From Bacteroides intestinalis (GTDB lineage Bacteria; Bacteroidota; Bacteroidia; Bacteroidales; Bacteroidaceae), in NCBI RefSeq assembly GCF_003464595.1, contig NZ_QRZF01000023.1:26989-90988 (forward strand): DNA of 64,000 bases. Reading direction: 5' to 3'. This document shows, one piece after another, positions 44,197-54,239 of this stretch. The position numbers and the translations under genes are program-made. Every line of letters begins with the position of its first letter. Positions within the stretch are counted from its first letter, which is position 1. A model generated the notes under the pieces. It was not told the origin of the DNA and searched no databases. It saw nothing but the letters and a program-made list of their open reading frames with translations.

Positions 44197-45537
44197 TCAT
44201 AACAGACTTCCGTTATGGATGAATGATACAATATCGTCCATAACATATTCCACTACAGGTGACGCCTGGTTATATTCAAATGGAGTAGCCTTGCCACTAC
44301 CTTCCTGCAACATATGATTGAGTTTAGGATAAGATTTAAAGAAAGCATTCTTATTACGCAGAAGTCCAAAACGCCATAAGCCAAAATCCTGCATAGTAAC
44401 CTGATAATCACGCTCACCTTGTAAGATCAGCATAGGTAAAGTCAATTTAGATGCCACCTCTACAGGTTTATAAGCATTAGCAAATTCCCAATAGGGACGA
44501 GGAACATTCAACAGCAAAGGAAGTTTATCATCAAAATCCGGCGTACCCAACTTCTTTATATTATCCGCCTGCTTTTTTATTTCAGCTATCTGCTCTTTGA
44601 CACGGGCAGAAGAATCTGTCAAAGAAGAAATATAAGTCATCTGCTCAACAATTGCATCTTCAAACGGACGGGCCAAAGCAGCAACAAGAATAATTCCAGT
44701 CAATCCGTCGGCCCGTTCTGCAATACGAGGGGCAAGTGTTGCACCCAAACTATGGCCTAACACATAAATACTGTCAGCATCAACCTCCGGCAACGTCTTC
44801 GCCCAAGCAACAATGGCTATAGCATCATCCACACTTTCTGTATCATAATCAATTTCACGACCTTCCGGTACACAAGCGGCACCATAGACCTTCGTACGTT
44901 TATCATAACGGATCGTTGCAATGCCGCGTTCCGCCAGTCCCCAGGCTAAATCACGAAAAGGTTTATTCGGTCCAACAGTCTCATCACGATCTTGCGGACC
45001 GGAACCATGTACGAGAATTACCACAGGAACCTTTTTCTTCCCTACAGGCAATGTCATTGTTCCGGGTAGATTAAAGCCATCCGCTCCAACCGTTATATCC
45101 CGTTCCAGCATCTTCTCTTTATTATAAACCACTGGCTTTGCTGTAGAAGCAGCAGGCACAGGCATTAGACGAATCGTATTCATCCCACCATCAGCATCGA
45201 AAGACAACAGGAAACGAAGGTCGTAACGCTCAAACTTCAAATCACGATGATAGAGCGTAATCCCCTCAGCGCTTTCTTTCCGCCATTCGCCTTTGGACTG
45301 AAGTTTCCCGAACTGCTTTTCCGACTGCTTGAACATATCCCTAAAAACTTCCGGAGATAATTTTTCCTGCAAATTCTTGTTCAGGAGAGCATGGATGCTA
45401 TCAGCCTGATTTTCTACAAACAATTCATATACATGCTCTGCACGATTTATATTTGCATCCTGAGCAAAAACCGCTACTACATGTCCCAGCAATAAGCCGA
45501 GCACTAATGCCCACTTATATAAAAAAGAGAAATTCAT
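44197..45537 (-). CDS. Exported alpha/beta hydrolase with DUF3887 domain
   Basis: A 446-residue exported serine hydrolase. A signal peptide (residues 1-25) is followed by a DUF3887-like domain (about 30-125). The hydrolase core has VILVHGSGPQDRDETVG, the nucleophile elbow GHSLGA near residue 265, the acid region LQGERDYQVT and the base His in KLNHMLQEG. The family includes periplasmic esterases and aminopeptidase-like enzymes of unknown substrate. It starts 10 bases after the SPFH gene. Confidence 0.85.
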   Translation of the reverse strand: MNFSFLYKWALVLGLLLGHVVAVFAQDANINRAEHVYELFVENQADSIHALLNKNLQEKLSPEVFRDMFKQSEKQFGKLQSKGEWRKESAEGITLYHRDLKFERYDLRFLLSFDADGGMNTIRLMPVPAASTAKPVVYNKEKMLERDITVGADGFNLPGTMTLPVGKKKVPVVILVHGSGPQDRDETVGPNKPFRDLAWGLAERGIATIRYDKRTKVYGAACVPEGREIDYDTESVDDAIAIVAWAKTLPEVDADSIYVLGHSLGATLAPRIAERADGLTGIILVAALARPFEDAIVEQMTYISSLTDSSARVKEQIAEIKKQADNIKKLGTPDFDDKLPLLLNVPRPYWEFANAYKPVEVASKLTLPMLILQGERDYQVTMQDFGLWRFGLLRNKNAFFKSYPKLNHMLQEGSGKATPFEYNQASPVVEYVMDDIVSFIHNGSLL

Positions 45538-45547
45538 ACTATTCGAA

Positions 45548-46507
45548 TTAATGATTTAATGTACCTGCGTTTACAATTGGTTGTGCAGCCTCATCCGCAC
45601 AAAGCACTACCAATAGGTTACTGACCATAGCCGCCTTTTTTTCCTCGTCCAATTCAACAATCTCCTCTTCGGAAAGTTTATGCAAAGCCATTTTTACCAT
45701 GGAAACAGCACCTTCCACTATTTTCTCGCGGGCAGTGATAATAGCTGAAGCCTGCTGACGGCGAAGCATCACCGCAGCTATTTCAGGTGCATAAGCCAGA
45801 TAGTTGATACGTGCTTCCACCACTTCCATACCTGCCATAGCAAGGCGTTCATTGAGTTTCTGTTCCAATTGCTCATTTATTTCTTCACCGCCGGAACGAA
45901 GTGTCAACTCTTCAGTATCCGCTTCGTTATCATCGTAAGCATATTGCCCGGCCACCTGACGTAAAGCAGCATCACTTTGTATCTTTACAAAGTTCTCAAA
46001 GGCATTCATACGGCTGGCAACTGCATTACCTATACTAATTTGATTCGCATTGCCTGTTACGGTATGTGCAGAGGATGCCATGGTCTGTGAATCAATTTCA
46101 AACATAGCCTTATAGGTATCTTTGAGTTTCCATACCAGTACCAAGCCAATCAGAATAGGATTACCAATTTTGTCGTTCACCTTAATAGGTTCCACATCCA
46201 GATTTCGTGCACGAAGAGAGAGCTTCTTCTTATCCAAGAATGGATTAACCCAGAAAAAGCCTGTTTCTTTAAATGTCCCTTTGTATTTACCAAAGAACAC
46301 CATGGCCCGGGCTTCATTCGGTTCCAATTGCATATAACCGGCAAACATGATGCACCAGACAATGCAAAGGATACCAGCTACAACCGCTGTCGGAACACAT
46401 GTGGTAAAGCCGAAGAAAATAAGTGCCGGCAACACGATAAGATGAATGAATAATCCTAAGAAACCGTTCATCTTAAATCCATTAAAATTCAATTCTTTTG
46501 CTTCCAT
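45548..46507 (-). CDS. SPFH/band-7 domain protein
   Basis: A 319-residue membrane-associated protein of the stomatin/prohibitin/flotillin family. Two N-terminal hydrophobic segments (about 15-60) are followed by the band-7 domain (PNEARAMVFFGKYKGTFKETGFFWVNPF through NERLAMAGMEVVEARINYLAYAPEIAAVMLRRQQA). The C-terminal helices end in SNLLVVLCADEAAQPIVNAG. Such proteins build membrane scaffolds. First gene of a four-gene operon. Confidence 0.88.
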   Translation of the reverse strand: MEAKELNFNGFKMNGFLGLFIHLIVLPALIFFGFTTCVPTAVVAGILCIVWCIMFAGYMQLEPNEARAMVFFGKYKGTFKETGFFWVNPFLDKKKLSLRARNLDVEPIKVNDKIGNPILIGLVLVWKLKDTYKAMFEIDSQTMASSAHTVTGNANQISIGNAVASRMNAFENFVKIQSDAALRQVAGQYAYDDNEADTEELTLRSGGEEINEQLEQKLNERLAMAGMEVVEARINYLAYAPEIAAVMLRRQQASAIITAREKIVEGAVSMVKMALHKLSEEEIVELDEEKKAAMVSNLLVVLCADEAAQPIVNAGTLNH

Positions 46508-46523
46508 ACTTTATAGATTTAAT

Positions 46524-46550
46524 TGATATCATTTTGATATCACAAATATA
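46524..46550 (-). promoter_or_regulatory. Promoter and paired TGATATCA sites for the SPFH operon
   Basis: TATATTTG (46550-46543) fits the -7 box. Directly downstream are two copies of the palindrome TGATATCA (46542-46535 and 46531-46524), 11 bases apart, one helical turn. They cover the expected start site, so a repressor bound there would block transcription. Confidence 0.5.
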
Positions 46551-46635
46551 TCGAAATATTAAGCATATAAACAAGCAATCTGAGAAGATTTTCCGGGGAA
46601 TTAAAGAATATTAAGGAAGAGAGTCGTTTTTGTTG

Positions 46636-46643
46636 TATATTTG
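46636..46643 (+). promoter_or_regulatory. Promoter -7 box for hybrid sensor
   Basis: TATATTTG fits TAnnTTTG, 26 bases before the sensor start codon. Confidence 0.45.
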
Positions 46644-46669
46644 CATAAGAAAACTCAATCAGTCATACA

Positions 46670-49600
46670 ATGAGAAAGTACATCCTATCACAAACTATTT
46701 ATTTACTGCTATTTATACTCTTCATTACCTGTAAAGCTGCTGCCCAACCAGTGTGCCAGATACAACATTTCTCTGCTTACAATGGATTAGCACAGCGAAC
46801 GGTAACGAACATCGTACAAGATTCAAAAGGGCTTATCTGGTTCTCAACCTGGAATGGTCTGAATAAATTCGACGGGTATACTTTCAAAAATTACAAAGCA
46901 TTTCCGGGAGACGGCTCCAACCTGACGAGCAACCGCCTGTCTTCCATCACTCAGACTCAGACTTGTGACATCTGGTGTCAGACTTATGATCTCCGCGTTT
47001 ATCTGTTCGACACACGTAGCGAGAAGTTCATAGATGTTCTGCGTCCTTACGAAAACCAGAGCAAACAAACGTATGCCGTACGTACCATTTATGCTCTACC
47101 AAAGGGTATCAGCTGGATTCTGTGCGAACAGGAAGCATTCCGAATCGACGAACTGAGTTGTAAAGCAGGAGAAGGTATCACTCTTTACAGTCCGGAACAA
47201 AAGAATCTGAAAGGGAGTCACATTATCACTGTACATCAGGACAGTGAAGGAGATGAGTGGATCCTGACTGATAAAGGAATATCCATCATCGGCAAAAAGA
47301 AAATTGAATCGGATATACCATTCAAGAGCATTAAAGAAAATAATGGTAAGATATATCTGATATCCGATGACAATCAATTGGTGATATATAACCCCCAGAC
47401 ACAGCAATTACAGTTTAATGAAGCACCTTTCCTCTCTTCTAATACCATTAATTCCATGCAGAATCTCGGCAAAGATAGCATTGGACTTTGTACAGATGAA
47501 GGTTTATATATCTTTTTTGCCGGAGAAGGCAAATACAGACTTATCGATCCTCGTACTTCAACCAAACCTTCTCCCAAAGTATTATCCGTATTCAAAGATC
47601 ATCACGGAGAATTATGGATGTTTGCCGATACCCCAGGAGTAGTAAGGTACAACCTGGTTACAGAAGATAAGCAACACTACATTACTCCCAAGGAGGATCT
47701 ACCAAATGCCGAACGTGTAAACCGTGATTTCATTTTCGAAGATTCACAGGGAACTTTGTGGATGGTTCCCCATCAGGGTGGTTTCTGTTACTACGACCGG
47801 AGAAACCGCCAGTTGAAACCCTATTATACAGATTACGACAATCTAAATTCGAAGTATAGTCCCAACATTCTAAACTACTTCCTGGACCGCCAGGGCAACC
47901 TATGGTTCTGCAATACCTGGGATGTTACCAAAATATCTTTCTTCCCGCACGCCTGCCACCTGCAATCCATTGACACCGGCTTCGAGACCCGTGCTTTTCT
48001 TATAGATAGGGAAAAGAATCTCTGGACATCTACCAAAAAAGGCTCTGTCAGGATATATCGGACGGACGGTAGCCTGAAGGGCTATCTGACTCCGGAAGGA
48101 ACTATCAGTCCTAATCCTGTGTCGTTTTCCAAGAATATTTATTGTTTCATGGAAGACAAAGAAGGTATCATTTGGATGGGTAGCAAACAGGACGGACTTT
48201 TCCGTCTGGAAAGAACTGGGAACGACCGTTTCAAAATACGCCAGTTCACCCGTCAAAAGGATGATCCGTACAGTTTAAGCTACAACAGTATTTATACCAT
48301 CTTTCAGGATAGTAAAAACCGTATTTGGGTAGGATGTTACGGTGGCGGATTGAATCTGATTGAAGAAACGCAGGAAGGAGAAATACGCTTTCTGCATAGC
48401 GGCAATAAATTAACGGGATATTCGAAAGATCGCTTTGCCAAAGTACGGTACATCACTGAAGCAAACCAAGTACTATTGGTGGGAACAACGGAGGGTTTAC
48501 TCACCTTCTCCAGTGAATTCACACAACCGGAACAAATTGAATTCTACCGGAATATACGTATCCCTGATAAAGTATCCAGCCTTTGCAGCAACGATGTCAT
48601 CTACATTTATACCGACAGTCGGAAAGATACCTACGTCCTATCATTTACCGGAGGTCTCAATAAAATATTATCCGAAAATCTGCTAAGCGACCAAATAGAA
48701 TTCAAAACATACACTACCCAAAACGGTCTTCCTTCAGACCTTGTGGAATCTATGATAGAAGATAATAAAGGGAATCTCTGGATAATAGCAGAAAATGCAC
48801 TGGCATGTTTTCATCCGGAAAAAGAGACCTTTGAACATTACGACAAGAAATACCTGCAACAGGATCTATACTTCACCGAAGCCGCTCCGGTGCAGAACCA
48901 ACATCACCAGTTATTACTGGGAACAGATATCGGCATTCTGAGAATATTCCCTGAGCAACTTCAAAAAAGTAGCTATGTTCCTCCTATCGTATTCACCGGA
49001 CTCAAGATACAAGGAACTTCCCAGGATCTGGATATTGATGACCTGAAAGAATTGAAGCTGAAACCTTCCGAACGAAATGTAACCTTCCAGTTTGCTGCGC
49101 TGGATTACATCGATCCGCAATCCATCAGTTACGCTTATCGTCTGAAAGGTCTGGAAGAAAACTGGAATGAAGTAGACAATAGTCGGTCTGCCAGTTATAT
49201 CAACCTTCCTCCCGGAGGTTATGAACTGCAGATACGATCCACCAACAGCGATGGGGTATGGATGGAAAACGGTACTCGTGTTCTTCCCATTATAGTGCTC
49301 CCTACATTCTGGGAGACCTATTGGGCATGGATACTTTATGCCATTTTATTCATAGCATCGACTGCAACGATCGTTTATATCATTCTCTATATATACCGTC
49401 TACGCCACCGGATCAACCTGGAACAACAACTGGCAAACATCAAACTACGTTTCTTCACTGACATATCCCACGAGTTACGCACCCCGCTAACACTGATAGC
49501 CAGTCCGGTAACCGAAGTATTAGAACATGAAACGACTCTATCGGCCAATGCACGTAAACACCTGACATTGGTACACAAAAATACGGAACGTATGCTCCAC

Positions 49601-51025
49601 TTGGTAAACCAGATTCTGGATTTCCGTAAAATAGAGAATAAGAAGATGAAAGTACTGTTGGAAAAGACCAATGTGGTTGTCTTGCTGGAAAAGGTAATGG
49701 ATAATTTCCGTCTTATTGCTGAAGAAAAGAATATAAACTATCAATTACAGACAAACCAGGAGATAATATCCGCCTGGATTGATCAGGATAAATTCGAGAA
49801 GATAATTTTCAACCTGTTGTCCAACGCTTTCAAATATACGCCTGCCAACAAGTCTATTACTGTTCATGCCAATGTGGAGGGAGACAAGCTGATTGTATCC
49901 GTAGCTGACGAGGGAATCGGTATTGACCCTAAGAAGCAACAAACGCTTTTCCAACGCTTTGAGACTTTAGTGAAATACAATATATTACAACCTTCCTCCG
50001 GCATCGGCTTGTCACTCGTAAAAGAATTAATAGAGTTACATTGTGGTAGTATTGAAGTAAAGAGCCAGCCCGAAGTGGGTAGTGAATTTATTGTCACCCT
50101 GCCAATGGGACAGAAAATATATGAAACTCATGAAAACACTGAATTCATTCTGAATGACGGAGCTTCTACAGAAACCGACAATAAAATAGACGAGGTATCC
50201 CAGAACATGCCTATGGATACCGACAAAGTTGATCCGATTTCCATTCTGATCGTGGAAGACAATACGGAACTTCGGAGCTTCTTGCATACTATTCTTTCGG
50301 AAAACTACAAAGTCATTGAGGCAACTAACGGTCAAGAAGGTTTAGAACGTGCACAAGAGCATGTTCCTGATCTTATCATCAGCGACATTATGATGCCTGT
50401 AATGGATGGTCTGGATATGGTGAAGAACATTAAAGAGAATCGGGAGATTTGTCATATCCCCACCATCCTTTTATCCGCCAAATCATCATTGGATGACCGC
50501 ATCTCCGGATTGGAACAGGGTATCGACGATTATATCACCAAGCCTTTCAGTGCTACTTATCTGAAAGCACGTATCAAATCGTTGCTACACCAACGTAAGC
50601 GGTTACAGGATATTCTCTGGAAACAATGGTCTGAAAAACAGGAAAGTCCCTCTGCAACGTCTATTGACATATCCCCATCACAGCCACAGATCACTCCATT
50701 CGATGAACAATTCATGCAGCAGGTAATGGAAGTTATGGAAAAAGAAATGGATAATTCCGACCTGACCATCGAAGAGTTTGCACAGAAACTGAATATGGGA
50801 CGTACCGTCTTTTATCAAAAGTTGAAATCTATCATCGGCCTGTCACCAGTGGACTTCATACGGGAAATCCGAATCAAACGTGCCGTACAGTTAATAGATA
50901 GCGGAGAATACAACTTCTCACAAGTAGCATATATGACGGGATTCAACGATCCCAAGTATTTCAGCAAATGCTTCAAGAAGCAGGTGGGGATGACACCTTC
51001 GGAATACAAAGAAGGGAAAAAATGA
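46670..51025 (+). CDS. Hybrid two-component system sensor/regulator (HTCS)
   Basis: A 1451-residue one-protein signalling system. A signal peptide (1-26) precedes a periplasmic sensor of Reg_prop beta-propeller repeats and a Y_Y_Y domain (about 790-870). One transmembrane helix lies near 883-905. The histidine kinase follows with the phosphorylation site His934 in DISHELRTPLTL and an ATPase domain (about 1030-1150). The receiver (about 1190-1310) has Asp1239 in SDIMMPVMDG. An AraC-type DNA-binding domain fills about 1345-1451. These sensors usually bind an oligosaccharide and activate a linked PUL. Here the adjacent PUL has its own sigma/FecR system and a terminator lies between, so the target is uncertain. 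Confidence 0.95.
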   Translation: MRKYILSQTIYLLLFILFITCKAAAQPVCQIQHFSAYNGLAQRTVTNIVQDSKGLIWFSTWNGLNKFDGYTFKNYKAFPGDGSNLTSNRLSSITQTQTCDIWCQTYDLRVYLFDTRSEKFIDVLRPYENQSKQTYAVRTIYALPKGISWILCEQEAFRIDELSCKAGEGITLYSPEQKNLKGSHIITVHQDSEGDEWILTDKGISIIGKKKIESDIPFKSIKENNGKIYLISDDNQLVIYNPQTQQLQFNEAPFLSSNTINSMQNLGKDSIGLCTDEGLYIFFAGEGKYRLIDPRTSTKPSPKVLSVFKDHHGELWMFADTPGVVRYNLVTEDKQHYITPKEDLPNAERVNRDFIFEDSQGTLWMVPHQGGFCYYDRRNRQLKPYYTDYDNLNSKYSPNILNYFLDRQGNLWFCNTWDVTKISFFPHACHLQSIDTGFETRAFLIDREKNLWTSTKKGSVRIYRTDGSLKGYLTPEGTISPNPVSFSKNIYCFMEDKEGIIWMGSKQDGLFRLERTGNDRFKIRQFTRQKDDPYSLSYNSIYTIFQDSKNRIWVGCYGGGLNLIEETQEGEIRFLHSGNKLTGYSKDRFAKVRYITEANQVLLVGTTEGLLTFSSEFTQPEQIEFYRNIRIPDKVSSLCSNDVIYIYTDSRKDTYVLSFTGGLNKILSENLLSDQIEFKTYTTQNGLPSDLVESMIEDNKGNLWIIAENALACFHPEKETFEHYDKKYLQQDLYFTEAAPVQNQHHQLLLGTDIGILRIFPEQLQKSSYVPPIVFTGLKIQGTSQDLDIDDLKELKLKPSERNVTFQFAALDYIDPQSISYAYRLKGLEENWNEVDNSRSASYINLPPGGYELQIRSTNSDGVWMENGTRVLPIIVLPTFWETYWAWILYAILFIASTATIVYIILYIYRLRHRINLEQQLANIKLRFFTDISHELRTPLTLIASPVTEVLEHETTLSANARKHLTLVHKNTERMLHLVNQILDFRKIENKKMKVLLEKTNVVVLLEKVMDNFRLIAEEKNINYQLQTNQEIISAWIDQDKFEKIIFNLLSNAFKYTPANKSITVHANVEGDKLIVSVADEGIGIDPKKQQTLFQRFETLVKYNILQPSSGIGLSLVKELIELHCGSIEVKSQPEVGSEFIVTLPMGQKIYETHENTEFILNDGASTETDNKIDEVSQNMPMDTDKVDPISILIVEDNTELRSFLHTILSENYKVIEATNGQEGLERAQEHVPDLIISDIMMPVMDGLDMVKNIKENREICHIPTILLSAKSSLDDRISGLEQGIDDYITKPFSATYLKARIKSLLHQRKRLQDILWKQWSEKQESPSATSIDISPSQPQITPFDEQFMQQVMEVMEKEMDNSDLTIEEFAQKLNMGRTVFYQKLKSIIGLSPVDFIREIRIKRAVQLIDSGEYNFSQVAYMTGFNDPKYFSKCFKKQVGMTPSEYKEGKK

Positions 51026-51059
51026 TTAGTGGTTAGTAAATAATAAGCATTTAAACAGA

Positions 51060-51098
51060 AGAGGTTGTGCCAGCATTTTGACACAATCTCTTTTATAC
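51060..51098. terminator. Terminator carrying a repeated 23-base sequence
   Basis: AGAGGTTGTG (51060-51069) pairs with CACAATCTCT (51082-51091) and is followed by TTTT. The 23 bases from 51063 to 51085 recur at 63942-63964 with two changes. It sits between the convergent HTCS and GH2 genes. Confidence 0.65.
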
Positions 51099-51115
51099 CC
51101 TTTTATTTCATCTAC

Positions 51116-54112
51116 TTACCATAGTTGTCTTTTTTGTAGTAAAGTTACCTGATTTGATGCTACATTGTACCCATTAAGCTGTATTACCACATGTTTGGTT
51201 TGTGCGGGGATAAGGAATTCGAATGTTATTTCTTTGCTCTCATTGGGCATTAATGTAAAGTAGCCGTCGTTGAAATAGGCAGGACGTATAGCCTTTCCAC
51301 TATTACTATCCCTAAGTGTCAGGTCTATAAACGAGGCAATGACTTTACTTTTGTTGGTAACAACGACTTTTCCTTTGCAATAGCTTGATTCATCATATCG
51401 TACATTCTTAATCTGCATACTAACGTTTGATTCCGGCAGATTCGACAACAGCTTTCCGTCCCATTTATTGGGATTGAACCAATATACGTTATCATCCAAT
51501 TCATGGCCCTTTGCATCAGTCAGTACAATTTTTATCCAACGGAAGTCGGTAACTCCGGCCAATTCATCAAATGTGATAACCGGCGTCAGTCCATTGCGCT
51601 TTATGGTTGGCACCTTTAGTGTGGTAGCGCTAATCTTGTGGCCCTCTTTACTGTAAGTGGCCAAGTTGACCGTTACGTTCTTATACTCCTTCAACGAAGT
51701 GTTTATTATATCTACATTGTACTTATCCAAACTCATCTGTATGTGCAAAGGGCGGCATGCTTTCTGGGCGCCATAGTATGCGCCGGCAGTTTCGCCATTG
51801 GAACTGTAGTTTTGCCATACCATACTTGGCCATGCGGGGTGGCTCATCCATAGCAATATGCCTGATGCGTCCCTCCACATCTTACTGTTCCATGCTTCGA
51901 AGATTGCTCTATGGCTTTCGTAATTGATGAGTTGTGCTTTCGTGCAGAACTCATCCAAAGAGCTCGATTTGCCGAGTTTCAAATCCATTCCTTCCGTATA
52001 GAGCTCACAGAAGGTCTTCTCGCCAAAGCTACGGTTGTGCCAATCGTGGTAGAACCAAACATCGCTAATGGGCCAGGTGTCTTCTTCGGCCATGAATTCA
52101 CGAACGGTTTCGGCGGTTGGCAGTGAGGGAGTGCCTACCTCGGAACGGAAGCCTCCTGCTAATGATTTATAGTACCACGCGGGGTCGAATTTATAGTTCC
52201 AAGGTCCGCTTCCCGCGCTGTTCAAGGACCTTGAATTGCCTAAATAGTGCCTGGTCCCATCTTCTTCCATAAGAGTTTCTGCCAATGAATGTTCCAATTC
52301 TTTGGGGGCAAAGCCTTCATTCCGGGCACACCACAAAGCGATAGACGGATGATTTCGGTAACGGCGAACGACCTCTCTTACATTCCTCATGAAAAGCGTA
52401 TTGTCCAATGGATTCAGGTTGAATCCTTCTGTAGATAGCCAGAAATCGTTGAATACCAATATACCATATTCATCGCATAGCTCATAAAAAATCTCTTCGG
52501 TAGACTCGCCCGTCCAGTTGCGAATCATGGTATAATGCATGTTTTTATGCAGTTTGAAGTATGGCTCCAAGCGTTCTCTTGAAACTCTTTTCATAGCATC
52601 ATCCATGCCCCAGTTTCCGCCTTTGCAAAAGATTCGTTGACCGTTCACTTTGACTACCAAGTGCTCTTTCATCTCTTTATCTTCCACTTCTCGCACTATT
52701 TCACCATCGAGAGGTTGCAACAGCTGTGGCACGAACACTCCGTTTTTACTCTTTATACGAGCTACATTGTCAAATAGTCTTATTCTCTTTTCAGAAGCCG
52801 CGGTAGGGTTGAAGTTAATCCTCATTATTTCACCTTTAACGTTGTGGGCTGATAATTCATATTCCATTTCGCGCACTCCAATACGCATTTTTTGGATGTC
52901 TAAGGTATCGTTGTTATTGTCGGTCAGGCAAATCGTTGCATTATATAAATACTGATTGCCATAACCGTTGGGCCACCAGAGTATAGGATGTTCCATAACC
53001 AGCTCCTTGCATTGCTTGGGAGTAAGATGAATCTCCTTATACTCCTTGGCTCCTATCTTAAAAGGATGAACAGCCTTCACATTGCCTATTTGAACATGCA
53101 GCTTGGCATCTTGGAGTTGAGTAGAGGCATTATAAACCTTGGTATGAATCAGGAAACTGACTTTTGTGGTATCAGGCAAAGGCAAATCTGTGATGATTTG
53201 CGAATCGGTAAGTTCCAGTTCATTGGCATATACAATTCGTACATCTTGCCAGATTCCTGTATTCCGATCTCTTGTGGCAGGATTCCAATCCCAGCCTTCG
53301 GAGCTGATGAATGTAGGGCCATCTAAACATAACACTCCTCCATTTGGGCCTATTCCGGCTCTGCATGACTCGTGGGGAATACCCGGATTGCTTGGTGGGA
53401 TGACACGCACTGCCAATACATTTGCTTCTCCTACTTTGGCAATCGAACTTATATCAAAAATTCCACGGCAGAATGCCCCGTCGATATTACCTAAGAGTTT
53501 CCCGTTCAGCCACACCTCTGCTCTATAGTTTATTCCATTGAATATTAATTTGGGCCGATTTCCATGTTTGTTCTGGGGAATCGTAAATACATTTCTATAC
53601 CACCAGTCCATTCTGCATAAAGTGTCAGGAATAAGCAAGTTGTTCAATCCCCAATATGGGTCGGGGTACACCCCTTGCTCTACAAGAGTGGTTAACACCG
53701 TTCCAGGCACGGTTGCGCCATACCAATCGGAAGTATTCAACATCGGGGCATGGACAGATGTTTGCAGTTCGCGGACTTTATAGCCTTCAAGAAGTTCCCA
53801 GCCCTCATTCAGTTGATACTCTCTATTGCTTAATGCAACGAGTTTTCCTGCTACCGGTTTCTTGGTTTTACGAGAGGATGTTTGAAAGGAGTATTCAGAA
53901 TGCGGAATTTCCTCAAAAGGTTGCTTCTGGTTAAGGCCAAAGTTTAGTTGTTGCGCTACGGCACGCTCATTCTTTCCCAAAGAAATGAAAATCAGGCATA
54001 AGGCCAAAAAGAGATGATTCCTCCCTAAAGATGATAATTGGGGCAAATAGTCTCCTCCCGTGAGTTTGATAAAGGACTTGAACATTGATAAACGCATGTT
54101 GAATTTACTCAT
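51116..54112 (-). CDS. Glycoside hydrolase family 2 enzyme
   Basis: A 998-residue exported enzyme with a signal-anchor segment near residues 30-50. The GH2 layout is clear: a sugar-binding jelly-roll domain with NGINYRAEVWLNGKLLG, the Ig-like domain (about 315-430), and the TIM barrel starting with KVNGQRIFCKGGNWGMDD. The acid/base candidate is Glu599 in ARNEG and the nucleophile candidate is Glu658 in SEVG. The sequence suggests the mannosidase/exo-glucosaminidase branch (NMHYTMIRNWTGE, WMSHPAWPSMVWQ) rather than beta-galactosidase, but the sugar is not certain. A sigma-type promoter lies 78-109 bases upstream of the start. Confidence 0.88.
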   Translation of the reverse strand: MSKFNMRLSMFKSFIKLTGGDYLPQLSSLGRNHLFLALCLIFISLGKNERAVAQQLNFGLNQKQPFEEIPHSEYSFQTSSRKTKKPVAGKLVALSNREYQLNEGWELLEGYKVRELQTSVHAPMLNTSDWYGATVPGTVLTTLVEQGVYPDPYWGLNNLLIPDTLCRMDWWYRNVFTIPQNKHGNRPKLIFNGINYRAEVWLNGKLLGNIDGAFCRGIFDISSIAKVGEANVLAVRVIPPSNPGIPHESCRAGIGPNGGVLCLDGPTFISSEGWDWNPATRDRNTGIWQDVRIVYANELELTDSQIITDLPLPDTTKVSFLIHTKVYNASTQLQDAKLHVQIGNVKAVHPFKIGAKEYKEIHLTPKQCKELVMEHPILWWPNGYGNQYLYNATICLTDNNNDTLDIQKMRIGVREMEYELSAHNVKGEIMRINFNPTAASEKRIRLFDNVARIKSKNGVFVPQLLQPLDGEIVREVEDKEMKEHLVVKVNGQRIFCKGGNWGMDDAMKRVSRERLEPYFKLHKNMHYTMIRNWTGESTEEIFYELCDEYGILVFNDFWLSTEGFNLNPLDNTLFMRNVREVVRRYRNHPSIALWCARNEGFAPKELEHSLAETLMEEDGTRHYLGNSRSLNSAGSGPWNYKFDPAWYYKSLAGGFRSEVGTPSLPTAETVREFMAEEDTWPISDVWFYHDWHNRSFGEKTFCELYTEGMDLKLGKSSSLDEFCTKAQLINYESHRAIFEAWNSKMWRDASGILLWMSHPAWPSMVWQNYSSNGETAGAYYGAQKACRPLHIQMSLDKYNVDIINTSLKEYKNVTVNLATYSKEGHKISATTLKVPTIKRNGLTPVITFDELAGVTDFRWIKIVLTDAKGHELDDNVYWFNPNKWDGKLLSNLPESNVSMQIKNVRYDESSYCKGKVVVTNKSKVIASFIDLTLRDSNSGKAIRPAYFNDGYFTLMPNESKEITFEFLIPAQTKHVVIQLNGYNVASNQVTLLQKRQLW

Positions 54113-54189
54113 AGTACTCTAATTAGTTAATAAATTGAAATATATGGGGAGTACATCGCACACCAGCGATTGTCTCCCTAAGCTCTTGT

Positions 54190-54221
54190 TATAAGGACGA
54201 ATTAGAATCTAAATACCCTAA
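54190..54221 (-). promoter_or_regulatory. ECF-type promoter, copy A (GH2)
   Basis: On the minus strand TTAGGGTA (54221-54214), 13 bases, then TCGTCCTTATA (54200-54190). The same motif with the same spacing occurs at 55323 and 56777. It lies between the sigma gene and GH2, pointing at GH2. Confidence 0.82.
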
Positions 54222-54239
54222 ATGAAAGTAGGTTATTCT

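Noticed and set aside
46670..51025. HTCS as regulator of the SusC/SusD locus
   Set aside because: The locus has its own sigma factor, FecR and shared promoters, SusC has the STN domain, and a terminator separates the HTCS from it; control by the HTCS cannot be excluded but is not supported.
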